DNA of 9,159 nt from Thermococcus sp. (GTDB lineage Archaea > Methanobacteriota_B > Thermococci > Thermococcales > Thermococcaceae): positions 1 to 9,159 of the forward strand of contig JAMONK010000160.1 of assembly GCA_027065835.1 (NCBI GenBank), read 5' to 3'. The notes beneath the pieces are model-generated. The model made no database searches and was not told where the DNA came from. It saw nothing but the letters and a program-made list of their open reading frames with translations. Positions 1-6,351 of the stretch are shown here, piece after piece. How positions within the stretch are numbered: the first letter of the stretch is position 1; every line of letters starts with the position of its first letter. The translations under genes and the position numbers were made by a program.

Positions 1-1
1 A

Positions 2-550
2 TTCCCTGGAGGGAGTATCTCGGTTTCCTCTGGCAATACAAGTAGGCAGCTGAAACTCGTGGTTAGAAGATTGCCTTTCAGCTCTGACTTTGCACCTTGG
101 TCAGTAGGATTTCCTCTGATATACACGGTGAATTTGTCCAAGCCCCTCCGGGTACACCTCCATGGGTTAGATTACTACAGGGCCGATGATGGGTACTTTG
201 CCAGGGATTTGGGCGTGGTGACAACAGAGACTAAGGTCAAGGGGCAATACAGTATTCCTCCAAATTCTACGAGGGAAATAGGCGGGTTGATTGTGGGTTA
301 CCCCATAGGGATAAACCTTACCCAGACGGATCTTCCAGTCTTTTTCCATGGTATAAACTGGAGTTTCATAAATGCAAACTTTCCCGTGATAACCCATCTC
401 ATCCTAGTATACACAAACGTCCAGCCCTCCTACCAAGACTGGTGGGGAGAACTCAAGTACAGCTTTACCCAGTACACTGCCCCGGTGGATTACGTCCTCA
501 TTTTGATGGGGATAGTCCTTCTTATCCTCGCGGGGAGGTCAGGGCAATGA
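2..550 (+). CDS. Membrane-anchored extracytoplasmic protein, 5' partial
   Basis: I do not recognise the family. The reading frame is open from base 2 with no stop before the window edge, so the gene begins outside the window; the GTG at 59 is probably internal. The visible part is 182 residues. Most of it is beta-rich and polar, with several N-X-S/T sequons (NTS, NLS, NST, NLT, NWS), which suits a domain exposed outside the cell. The end is a single hydrophobic helix (about residues 162-178, VDYVLILMGIVLLILAG) followed by a short RSGQ tail, the pattern of a C-terminal membrane anchor. The stop codon overlaps the ATG of the ABC ATPase (ATGA), so the two are almost certainly co-transcribed and translationally coupled. 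A role as the surface partner of that transporter is inference from context only. Confidence 0.75.
   Translation, partial: FPGGSISVSSGNTSRQLKLVVRRLPFSSDFAPWSVGFPLIYTVNLSKPLRVHLHGLDYYRADDGYFARDLGVVTTETKVKGQYSIPPNSTREIGGLIVGYPIGINLTQTDLPVFFHGINWSFINANFPVITHLILVYTNVQPSYQDWWGELKYSFTQYTAPVDYVLILMGIVLLILAGRSGQ
532..539 (+). promoter_or_regulatory. Ribosome binding site fixing the ABC ATPase start
   Basis: GGGGAGGT lies 7 bases before the ATG at 547. It supports that ATG over the upstream in-frame ATG at 442, which lies deep inside the preceding gene. Confidence 0.7.
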
Positions 551-1362
551 TCGTCGAGGCTGAAAACCTCGGCGTCAACTACGGAAGAACTTGGGGGATA
601 CGTGGGCTAACCTTCAAAGCGAAGACCGACAGGCTGGCACTCATCGGCCACAACGGGAGCGGAAAGACTACCCTCCTTTCCGTTTTTTCAGGAATAAGAC
701 ATCCGACCACTGGGAGGGCAGTAATAAACGGATGGGAACCCTATAAACGGAAGGATAAATGGATCGCTATACGGTACTCCTTTGAAAAACCTCAGTTTCA
801 GATTCCGGTTAAAGTGCGCGACCTCGTGGAAGTACTCAAAGCGAATCCAAGATGCCCATGGGTAGATGATCTCGTTGAAGCCCTTGAAATAACACAGTTC
901 CTTGACCGAAGGATAGACTCCCTTTCCAGTGGACAGTCACAGCTCTGCAATCTGCTGGTGGCCCTCTCATGTGACTCCGAAGTCGTGATCCTTGACGAAC
1001 CAACGGCCCATCTTGACTCCTACAGGGCCGGTATCGTGGACGAGCTGATATCAAAAAGAACGGGGGTTATAATAGCCACCCACGACGTTGAGGAAGGTGA
1101 AGCAGTGGCGGACTACTTTTTAATCCTGAAAGAGGGTAGATTGGTCTGGTCAGGGACGAGGAAGGAGCTCTTCTCCAACGACATTTATGAGGTGACACTA
1201 ATTGAAACCGGGGGTCAACTACCATTCAAAACCCTCTACCGGTTTGGAGCGACGCTCATCGTAAAAGCCGAAGGAAACGAATTGGTGGACATGTTGTCCA
1301 AAGGGATCATAGCCGGGTTCAAACGGGCGGGGTTGCGCTATGCTTACGCGAAAAGCAGTTAG
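547..1362 (+). CDS. ABC transporter ATP-binding protein
   Basis: This 271-residue nucleotide-binding subunit would hydrolyse ATP at the inner face of the membrane to drive the adjoining permease. Visible motifs are Walker A GHNGSGKT (34-41), a Q-loop region around Q83 (EKPQ), a signature written LSSGQ (126-130) instead of LSGGQ, Walker B VVILDEP (146-152), the D-loop Asp157 and the H-loop His179 (ATHD). About 60 residues follow the core ATPase fold, a modest C-terminal extension. I chose the ATG at 547 because the protein then begins at the usual first strand (MIVEAENLGVNYG), a GGGGAGGT site sits 7 bases upstream, and ATGA overlaps the previous stop. A longer frame from 442 exists but would add 35 residues unlike an ABC ATPase. 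The gene runs 23 bp into the permease gene. The substrate cannot be read from the sequence. Confidence 0.93.
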   Translation: MIVEAENLGVNYGRTWGIRGLTFKAKTDRLALIGHNGSGKTTLLSVFSGIRHPTTGRAVINGWEPYKRKDKWIAIRYSFEKPQFQIPVKVRDLVEVLKANPRCPWVDDLVEALEITQFLDRRIDSLSSGQSQLCNLLVALSCDSEVVILDEPTAHLDSYRAGIVDELISKRTGVIIATHDVEEGEAVADYFLILKEGRLVWSGTRKELFSNDIYEVTLIETGGQLPFKTLYRFGATLIVKAEGNELVDMLSKGIIAGFKRAGLRYAYAKSS

Positions 1363-2020
1363 ATGGCACACTAAAAATCTGTTCCCCCATCCAGTGACCG
1401 AGATACTGCTCGGGTTAATGGTTCTGGCCACGTGGTATTCTCTGCAGGATGCCAGAAAGATGGGACTCTACGAGTTCGAAGTAATTGTCGAGACGGTATT
1501 CCTGCCCGTTTACGGCATTCTAGTGGCTTCCCATGTTTTCAAGGGGCAAAGGGTCACCCTCTTCGAGCTCACCCTTTTTAATGGCCCCAAGCAGGTGTTT
1601 ATTGGGCGGCTGGTTTCCGCCACTGCTGGACTCATCATCGGCATTTTTAGCATAGCCCTCATCACTTACGTTCAGGGATACTCATCCCTGATGGCACCAG
1701 TTCTCCTTAAACTGCCCACGTATCTCGCCATGATTATGGTTCTGATGGTCTGGCTGGACTCGCTGGGGGGTGTTATCTCTTTTTACATACTGACCTCAGC
1801 GGTCCCTATGGCCCTGTTTGTGATCCTCACAAAACCTTATCCACCAAGTCCCGCTGTAAGTCTGCTCGCCTACTTTCTCTCACCGATTGAGGCGACAGTA
1901 GGGGCTGGAAAGCTTCCAGTATCTGTCTCAACTGGCTATACTGTGACCCTGTTTTTGTCCGCGACGATGATACTATTGTCGTACATGGTCTTCAAGACAC
2001 GAGACTTTGAGCCGCAATAA
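1340..2020 (+). CDS. ABC-2-like transporter permease (six predicted membrane helices)
   Basis: This 226-residue hydrophobic protein has about six membrane segments, near residues 19-35, 49-66, 89-111, 125-143, 144-163 and 199-217. The N-terminus is basic (MLTRKAVRWHTKNLF), as in many ABC-2 type permeases. The loop at 65-90 (HVFKGQRVTLFELTLFNGPKQVFIGR) fits the cytoplasmic coupling region of that family. The call rests mainly on topology and on the ATPase gene next to it, since no strong family motif is visible. The start ATG lies inside the end of the ATPase gene, with only a weak GGGGT site before it, which suggests translational coupling. Six helices in one protein imply a homodimer, or pairing with the upstream anchored protein. 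The gene ends 15 bp from the convergent gap gene. Confidence 0.8.
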   Translation: MLTRKAVRWHTKNLFPHPVTEILLGLMVLATWYSLQDARKMGLYEFEVIVETVFLPVYGILVASHVFKGQRVTLFELTLFNGPKQVFIGRLVSATAGLIIGIFSIALITYVQGYSSLMAPVLLKLPTYLAMIMVLMVWLDSLGGVISFYILTSAVPMALFVILTKPYPPSPAVSLLAYFLSPIEATVGAGKLPVSVSTGYTVTLFLSATMILLSYMVFKTRDFEPQ

Positions 2021-2029
2021 CGGGAGACA

Positions 2030-2052
2030 TGGGGATCACTTCAAAATCCCCA
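2030..2052. repeat. Inverted repeat between convergent genes, possible terminator hairpin
   Basis: TGGGGAT at 2030-2036 is mirrored perfectly by ATCCCCA at 2046-2052, with a 9-base loop. The repeat covers the gap stop codon and lies just past the permease stop. It could form a hairpin in either transcript. No U-tract follows on either strand, so termination here is uncertain. Confidence 0.35.
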
Positions 2053-3040
2053 GGCTCTCGTTCGTCTTCCTTATGCTCTCCCACTTCTCCGCCAGCTCGA
2101 ACATCGCCCTTATCGCGTCGATGTTCTCGGGAACCACGTCGCTCTCCTGGTGGACGGCCTGAATGTAGAACAGCCTGTTCCCGCGCACGTTTATGCTCTC
2201 CTTCCAGACGGCAATCTCGTAGAGGTTGTTCCACTCGCGGTGCAGGTCGCGGGCGAACTCTATGAGCTGAGCGGTGCCCTCAAAGCCCCTCTCCTTCTCG
2301 AAGAGGAGCACGCGCGTGGTGTTCTCGAAGACCTCAACGACGTCCTTCGCCTCGACCGGCTTCTTCAGCTCAACCATTACGCTGTGAACGTGCATGAGCG
2401 TCGTCGGAACGACAAAGGCGCTCGTCTCGATGTTAATAGGTATGACAGTCTGGACGTCCGGACCGTGGTGGGAAGGAACGGTGACGCTCGGCGTTATGGC
2501 GTTTATCGGCCCCCTCTTAGTGTCGTTCGGGTCCGCCGCCCTCCTAATCATCACGGCGTAAACGTAGTCGATGTACTCCCCAATCGCCGAGAGCGTCCTC
2601 GTCAGACCCGTCGTGTTGCAGGAAACGACGCGGACGTAGTCCTTGCCGAGGGCCTTCTCGTAGTTCGCCTGGGCCACGAAGGAAACCTCCGCGGTGCTTG
2701 CTTTCTCGCCGCCCTGGAAGATGGCCTTGACGCCGGCCTTCTCGTAGAGGGTCTTGTTCTTCGCCCCCATTCCTCCGGGGGTGGCGTCAACGATTACGTC
2801 AACCTCGCTGAGGAGGTCCTTCAGCGTTCCGGCGACCTCAAAGCCGGCCCTCTCGAACCTCGGCAAAAACTCCTCGCTGGCTGCATAGACCGGGATTCCG
2901 AGCTCCTTTGCACGATACGCCTCAAAGTCCGGCTTCGTCTTGGTGACGCCTATGAGCTTCATATCGTCCTGCTTCATGACCGCGTAGGCGACGCGCTTTC
3001 CTATCGTTCCGTAACCGTTGACTCCAACCTTCACCCTCAT
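2036..3040 (-). CDS. gap: Archaeal (type II) glyceraldehyde-3-phosphate dehydrogenase, phosphorylating
   Basis: The enzyme interconverts glyceraldehyde-3-phosphate and 1,3-bisphosphoglycerate with NAD(P) in the cytoplasm. At 334 residues it has the normal length of archaeal GAPDH. The N-terminal Rossmann motif is [12 protein letters not shown] (7-18). The catalytic cysteine is Cys141 in SCNTTG. HHGPD (191-195) and MHVHS (216-220, the latter holding the family's catalytic His) are conserved. In Thermococcales the glycolytic direction is taken over by ferredoxin-dependent GAPOR, so this enzyme is thought to serve mainly gluconeogenesis. The ATG at 3040 is preceded by GGTGAT with 3-base spacing, and a TATA box lies about 35 bases upstream. 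A TTTCAC-N5-GTGAAA palindrome just upstream of the TATA box suggests control by a TrmB-type sugar regulator (Tgr/TrmBL1). The gene is transcribed divergently from the eIF2B-like gene. Confidence 0.97.
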   Translation of the reverse strand: MRVKVGVNGYGTIGKRVAYAVMKQDDMKLIGVTKTKPDFEAYRAKELGIPVYAASEEFLPRFERAGFEVAGTLKDLLSEVDVIVDATPGGMGAKNKTLYEKAGVKAIFQGGEKASTAEVSFVAQANYEKALGKDYVRVVSCNTTGLTRTLSAIGEYIDYVYAVMIRRAADPNDTKRGPINAITPSVTVPSHHGPDVQTVIPINIETSAFVVPTTLMHVHSVMVELKKPVEAKDVVEVFENTTRVLLFEKERGFEGTAQLIEFARDLHREWNNLYEIAVWKESINVRGNRLFYIQAVHQESDVVPENIDAIRAMFELAEKWESIRKTNESLGILK

Positions 3041-3070
3041 GATATCACCGGGAATTTTATGACTGTGAAA

Positions 3071-3078
3071 TACTTAAA
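3071..3078 (-). promoter_or_regulatory. TATA box of gap
   Basis: On the minus strand this reads TTTAAGTA, about 35 bases before the gap ATG. That would place the transcript start near 3050, just before the GGTGAT ribosome site (3044-3049), giving a short leader as is common in Thermococcales. Position and sequence support it; it is not measured. Confidence 0.6.
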
Positions 3079-3084
3079 CGTTGT

Positions 3085-3101
3085 TTTCACCCGCGGTGAA
3101 A
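3085..3101. promoter_or_regulatory. Palindromic operator-like site upstream of gap (TGM-like)
   Basis: TTTCAC-CCGCG-GTGAAA is a perfect inverted repeat with seven-base arms (TTTCACC/GGTGAAA). It matches the Thermococcales glycolytic motif TATCAC-N5-GTGATA with one symmetrical change in each arm and exactly the right spacing. It ends 6 bases upstream of the gap TATA box. In the Tgr/TrmBL1 regulon, sites upstream of the TATA box go with activation of gluconeogenic genes, and sites downstream of it with repression of glycolytic genes. Use by that regulator is inference. Confidence 0.55.
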
Positions 3102-3173
3102 TCCACGGCAATGAAGATGCCCGAAAAGGTGATAAGGGGTTAATCCAAAAGAATGAGGCCGGGATAACCGGTA

Positions 3174-3179
3174 GGGGTG
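3174..3179 (+). promoter_or_regulatory. Ribosome binding site deciding the eIF2B-like start
   Basis: GGGGTG sits 6 bases before the ATG at 3186. It overlaps the alternative GTG codon at 3177, which therefore lacks a properly spaced site of its own. This favours the ATG. Confidence 0.5.
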
Positions 3180-3185
3180 CGTTGG

Positions 3186-4013
3186 ATGATTCCCCATGAG
3201 GTGCAGTTGATACTCAGCGAGATGGAGGCGGAACGGATACGGGGTGCCAGCTGGCTGGCTAGAAAAGGTGCCGAGGCGTACGTTCTCCTTTCAGAGCTCC
3301 TCGAAGGGGACGAGCTGAAGGCGGCAGTGGAAGAGCTGAGGGAGAGGCTTCCAGCTATCAACAGGACTATGGCATCTCTCTACAACCTGGCCAGGTTCAT
3401 CCCGATAACGGGGGACCCCGAGCTGGTCAGGGTGAAGGCCGAGGAGTTCATCCGCCTGGGGGATGAAGCCAGGATAGAAATAGGAAACATCGGAAGCGAG
3501 CTTATCGATGAGAACGAGGTAATAATAACGCACTCATTCTCATCCGCGGTTCTGGAGATACTGAGGGCGGCGAAGAAGAAGGGCAAAACCTTCAGGGTGA
3601 TCTTAACAGAGAGCGCCCCGGACTACGAGGGAATTGCACTCGCCGGTGAACTGGAGCGCCTGGAGATATCTTTTGAGGTCATCACCGACGCCCAACTCGG
3701 CATCTCTGCCAAAAACGCGACCCTGGCCCTGGTAGGAGCTGATAACATTACCCAGGATGGTGCGGTCGTGAACAAGGCCGGGACGTATCCCCTCGCCCTC
3801 GCCTGCCACGACAGCGGTGTTCCATTCTACGTGGCGGCAGAGAGCTTCAAACTCCACCCGAAGCTGAAGGGCGGTGAGGTTGAGATAGTCGAGAGACCGT
3901 ACACTAGACAGGGGTTCAGGGTCAGGAACCGCCTGTTCGACGTGACCCCTTGGAGGTACGTCAGGGGGATAATAACGGAGTTTGGAGTTCTCATACCTCC
4001 AAAAGAGATCTAA
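3186..4013 (+). CDS. eIF2B alpha/beta/delta-family (aIF2B-like) protein
   Basis: This 275-residue protein belongs to the fold shared by eIF2B regulatory subunits, methylthioribose-1-phosphate isomerase (MtnA) and archaeal ribose-1,5-bisphosphate isomerase. A helical N-terminal half (1-105) is followed by the Rossmann-like half, with IITHSFSS (113-120), ILTESAPDYEG (139-149), VGADNITQDGAVVNKAGT (183-200) and VPFYVAAESFK (212-222). The conserved Asp (D186) and the NKAGT loop are present. The isomerase Cys of the THC motif is Ser117, and the family's ESRP is ESAP (142-145). It is also shorter than the roughly 320-360 residues of the true isomerases. I therefore do not call it an isomerase. It could be a regulatory or nucleotide/sugar-phosphate binding member, or the archaeal aIF2B that contacts aIF2. 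The ATG at 3186 was chosen over the GTG at 3177 on ribosome-site spacing. Confidence 0.87.
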   Translation: MIPHEVQLILSEMEAERIRGASWLARKGAEAYVLLSELLEGDELKAAVEELRERLPAINRTMASLYNLARFIPITGDPELVRVKAEEFIRLGDEARIEIGNIGSELIDENEVIITHSFSSAVLEILRAAKKKGKTFRVILTESAPDYEGIALAGELERLEISFEVITDAQLGISAKNATLALVGADNITQDGAVVNKAGTYPLALACHDSGVPFYVAAESFKLHPKLKGGEVEIVERPYTRQGFRVRNRLFDVTPWRYVRGIITEFGVLIPPKEI

Positions 4014-4056
4014 CCTCCGGACCAAGCCGACGATTCTCCGGGGCAGGATGATGCAG

Positions 4057-4094
4057 AAAAGCCAATGAAAACGTAAAAGGGAGAAAGAACGAAA
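4057..4094 (-). terminator. Pyrimidine/U-rich terminator of the secreted-protein gene
   Basis: Directly after the stop codon the minus-strand transcript has a series of U-rich runs (TTTC, TTCTTTCTC, CCTTTT, GTTTTC, CTTTTC) without a strong hairpin. This is the usual form of intrinsic termination in Thermococcales. The rest of the 83-bp convergent spacer holds no other feature I can support. Confidence 0.55.
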
Positions 4095-4096
4095 CC

Positions 4097-6211
4097 TCAG
4101 TCCTCATGGGCAAGCCACATCAAAGCGCCTTTTATGAAATGCCAGTTGCTGGCGAGGTATTTACCGTAGTAGCTGTCGCTGAGCGCCCTGCTGGAACCGT
4201 AGGCTATCACCCTACCGCTTCCGACTTCCACCGCGGCAGCGATAACGGGCTCGCTTCCTTTGGCGTTAACGACGTTCTTGCTGGCATCTATGGAGTACGC
4301 CGTGTCGTATGCCCTGATCAGCCAGACCGCGTTCCCGCTCACGTCGAGGGTGTCTCCGCTGTAGTACATCTTCCACCCGTCCGGCACGAACTTCATCGCC
4401 GGGTGGTCCGCGTTGTATATCCCAACGAACGGGTAGTACGACCGTCCGCTGTTCTGGTCGTCATCCTCAAGTTCATCGTCGTTGAATTTGATGCCGTACC
4501 CGTTGACCAGCGCGTTAAGGCTCTCAAGGTTAACGTACTTGTACCAGTCGCCGGCTATGAAGAGACCGCCACCGTTCTCCACAAACTCCCTCAGGGCGGT
4601 TATCTCTCCGCTGGTGAGGTCCTCCTTGGGGTTGAGCAGTATAACAACGTCGTAGTCCTTGAGGACGTCGGAGGTAAGGGGCAGTTTAGTAACGTCGACT
4701 TCCCACCCGAGCTCATCCTTTATCCTTGTGGTGAGGTTGGCAACACCGACGTCGTTGACGTAGTACTGACCGTGACCTGCGTCCACGAGGACGCGAGTTA
4801 TGTGAATGGTGATGTTGGTAGAGGGTGTCACGTTGCTCTGGTTGGAGGGCGTAACGCTGGTTCCGTTTCCGGCTCCACCGCTGTTCGTCTGGTTCCCGGT
4901 GGTGTTGGTCTGGTTCTGAGAAGCTGGGGGCTGCGTTGTGGCCTCTATCTGTTCAAGGGTGGAGCTGAGGTAGGGCATGACGTACTCGATCTCCTTGAGG
5001 GCCTCCCTGCTCATGAACGCGGCTTTTCTTATGTGTATCATAACGGCGTAGTAGTAGCTCATCTGGTTGGGGTTCTGGACGAGAAGGCTCCTCTTGAGGG
5101 CATTGTATATTCCGTACTGTCTCTCCATCTCGTTCATCAGGTTCTCTATCCTCTGGATGCTAGGGGCAAGGTCCCCGAAATCGACTCCGTACTGTTTGAG
5201 GGCGTTGACGGTTGCGGTGAAGTTATCGTAGAGCGGGGTGAGGTTGGCCATTTCCTCATTGTAGAACCTCTCGTAGTAGGGGGTGAGGCCGTAGGCTACC
5301 ACGTTCGGGTCGGGAGCAACCCACACATCCCGGTACCTGAGATCGTAGGACCCTATCATAACCTGAATCCTGTGGACCCCAGTTGAGGTGGGAAGCCACT
5401 TGTAGTTAAAAGTCTCACTCTTTCCCGGATAGAGTGTTACGGAGTTGTTGAAGACGAGCTGATCATCCACGTAAATGCACAACGGCGCGTTTTGAGTGCC
5501 TTTTCCGCTGTTCTTAACGGCCACAGTTATGGTTACGGGGTGACCTTCTATGGCGGGTCTAGAGGTGTTAAGTCCGGTTATGCTTATAGGCACGTAATAC
5601 TCCACCACGAGCCTTGGGCCGGGGTTGTACTTGTTCTCCTTGGAGGCGAAGTATATGTAGTCCTTGGTGTGAACGTGGCTGAGGTTGGAGTGGAGGTAGA
5701 AGCTGACTATACCGTCACCCGACACCTGGCCGGCGACGAAGTCCGTGACGTTCCAGCTGTAGTCGTGATCTACGTTGCCCTTGGGCAGGCTTACAACCGT
5801 CCATGAAAGGGGGCCGGTCACGTTGGTCGGCTGGTTGTACCATCTAAGCGATTTCTCGCTCCAGTTGTCATCGTAAACACCATAAACGCTTACGTTGTGA
5901 GAGAGAGTTCCGTAGTGGTTGTATGCGTGGAGTACGAGGGTAGCCTTTATCACCACCGCCGAGGGCGGGATGTACTTGCGCAGGTCGAATTTAACGTATG
6001 TTCTCTCCTCCTTCCCGTAATACGTTCCAACGGCCAGTCTGTATGTCTTATAGTCCACATAACCGCTTTCCGCTATCCATGTATCTGCCGTGGCGTTTAC
6101 GGTTACGGTCTTCGTCGTGTACTCCATCTGGGCACCAACCGGTTTAAGCGCCCACACGGGTACCATACTCAGGACTAAAATGACTGCCACAACTAGTGCC
6201 CATCTCTTCAT
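4097..6211 (-). CDS. Secreted multidomain protein: DNRLRE/CBM96-like, CARDB-like and C-terminal GIFT/DUF4350-like domains
   Basis: This 704-residue protein is probably exported to the cell surface. A signal peptide is clear: MKRW, a hydrophobic stretch (5-20), then VGA and likely cleavage after Ala27. Residues about 35-207 resemble a DNRLRE/CBM96-like beta domain (TADTWI, TYVKFDL, SLRWYNQP, VTDFV, PRLVVEYY). Residues 208-300 look like a CARDB/Ig-like domain (VKNSGKGTQNAPLCIYVDD). A helical stretch with coiled-coil character covers about 315-425. A Ser/Thr/Asn/Gly linker (426-470) holds seven N-X-S/T sequons. The C-terminal part (471-704) resembles GIFT/DUF4350 or glutamine-amidotransferase-like folds (VLVDAGHG, DYDVVILLNPKE, LREFVENGGGLFIAG). 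No C-terminal anchor, lipobox or S-layer domain is seen. I prefer the ATG at 6211 because the signal peptide and a GGTGGT site fit it; an in-frame ATG at 6265 lies upstream of the TATA box. No enzyme activity is assigned. Confidence 0.85.
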   Translation of the reverse strand: MKRWALVVAVILVLSMVPVWALKPVGAQMEYTTKTVTVNATADTWIAESGYVDYKTYRLAVGTYYGKEERTYVKFDLRKYIPPSAVVIKATLVLHAYNHYGTLSHNVSVYGVYDDNWSEKSLRWYNQPTNVTGPLSWTVVSLPKGNVDHDYSWNVTDFVAGQVSGDGIVSFYLHSNLSHVHTKDYIYFASKENKYNPGPRLVVEYYVPISITGLNTSRPAIEGHPVTITVAVKNSGKGTQNAPLCIYVDDQLVFNNSVTLYPGKSETFNYKWLPTSTGVHRIQVMIGSYDLRYRDVWVAPDPNVVAYGLTPYYERFYNEEMANLTPLYDNFTATVNALKQYGVDFGDLAPSIQRIENLMNEMERQYGIYNALKRSLLVQNPNQMSYYYAVMIHIRKAAFMSREALKEIEYVMPYLSSTLEQIEATTQPPASQNQTNTTGNQTNSGGAGNGTSVTPSNQSNVTPSTNITIHITRVLVDAGHGQYYVNDVGVANLTTRIKDELGWEVDVTKLPLTSDVLKDYDVVILLNPKEDLTSGEITALREFVENGGGLFIAGDWYKYVNLESLNALVNGYGIKFNDDELEDDDQNSGRSYYPFVGIYNADHPAMKFVPDGWKMYYSGDTLDVSGNAVWLIRAYDTAYSIDASKNVVNAKGSEPVIAAAVEVGSGRVIAYGSSRALSDSYYGKYLASNWHFIKGALMWLAHED
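4802..4936 (-). other. Sequon-rich flexible linker in the secreted protein
   Basis: Residues 426-470 are almost entirely Asn, Gln, Thr, Ser, Gly and Pro. They contain seven N-glycosylation sequons, at N433, N436, N440, N449, N457, N460 and N466. Such linkers separate folded extracellular domains, and archaeal AglB could glycosylate this one. Glycosylation itself is inferred. Confidence 0.6.
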
Positions 6212-6216
6212 AGGGA

Positions 6217-6222
6217 ACCACC
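6217..6222 (-). promoter_or_regulatory. Ribosome binding site deciding the secreted-protein start
   Basis: On the minus strand GGTGGT lies 5 bases before the ATG at 6211. Together with the signal peptide beginning MKRW, it supports this start over the ATG at 6265. Confidence 0.55.
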
Positions 6223-6243
6223 CAAAGAAAAACGGCGTTGGTG

Positions 6244-6252
6244 TATAAATAA
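6244..6252 (-). promoter_or_regulatory. TATA box of the secreted-protein gene
   Basis: The minus strand reads TTATTTATA, preceded by a purine-rich GGAAAAAC that fits a BRE. The predicted transcript start is about 6222, leaving a leader of roughly 10 bases before the ATG at 6211. It also shows that an ATG at 6265 would lie upstream of transcription. Confidence 0.6.
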
Positions 6253-6275
6253 GTTTTTCCTTCATTTACTACTGG

Positions 6276-6282
6276 TTTTTAT
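6276..6282 (+). promoter_or_regulatory. Possible TATA box of the adenosyltransferase gene
   Basis: TTTTTAT is the best A/T-rich element upstream of this gene on the + strand. It predicts a transcript start near 6304, which would exclude the in-frame ATG at 6301 and leave a leader of about 30-48 bases. No clear BRE precedes it. Confidence 0.35.
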
Positions 6283-6351
6283 CACCGAAGGTGTTCTTCA
6301 ATGCCCGCAAACCCTAAAAACCCGAGGTCCGTGATGGGATTGGTGGTCAAA

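Noticed and set aside
3122..3137. Possible BRE/TATA (CGAAAAG then GTGATAAGG) for the eIF2B-like gene
   Set aside because: The BRE-like part is reasonable but the A/T-rich element is too poor to call a TATA box. The spacer 3102-3173 otherwise shows no clear promoter.
3111..3143. Ten-codon frame (MKMPEKVIRG) upstream of the eIF2B-like gene
   Set aside because: It is too short, has no ribosome binding site, and lies in the promoter region. I see no attenuator-like structure.
2150..3199. 349-codon open frame on the + strand opposite gap
   Set aside because: It is antisense to a clear GAPDH with all motifs intact. Its translation is rich in V, L, R and D without any domain, as expected from the complement of G/C-ending codons.
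4106..5386. 426-codon open frame on the + strand opposite the secreted-protein gene
   Set aside because: It is a shadow of the well-supported minus-strand gene. The repeated V-rich translation has no signal, membrane pattern or motif, and no promoter precedes it.
6301..6351. N-terminal extension of the adenosyltransferase from the ATG at 6301
   Set aside because: The extra residues do not resemble the family, which starts just before TKTGD. The likely transcript start is near 6304, and better ribosome sites precede the ATGs at 6334 and 6352.
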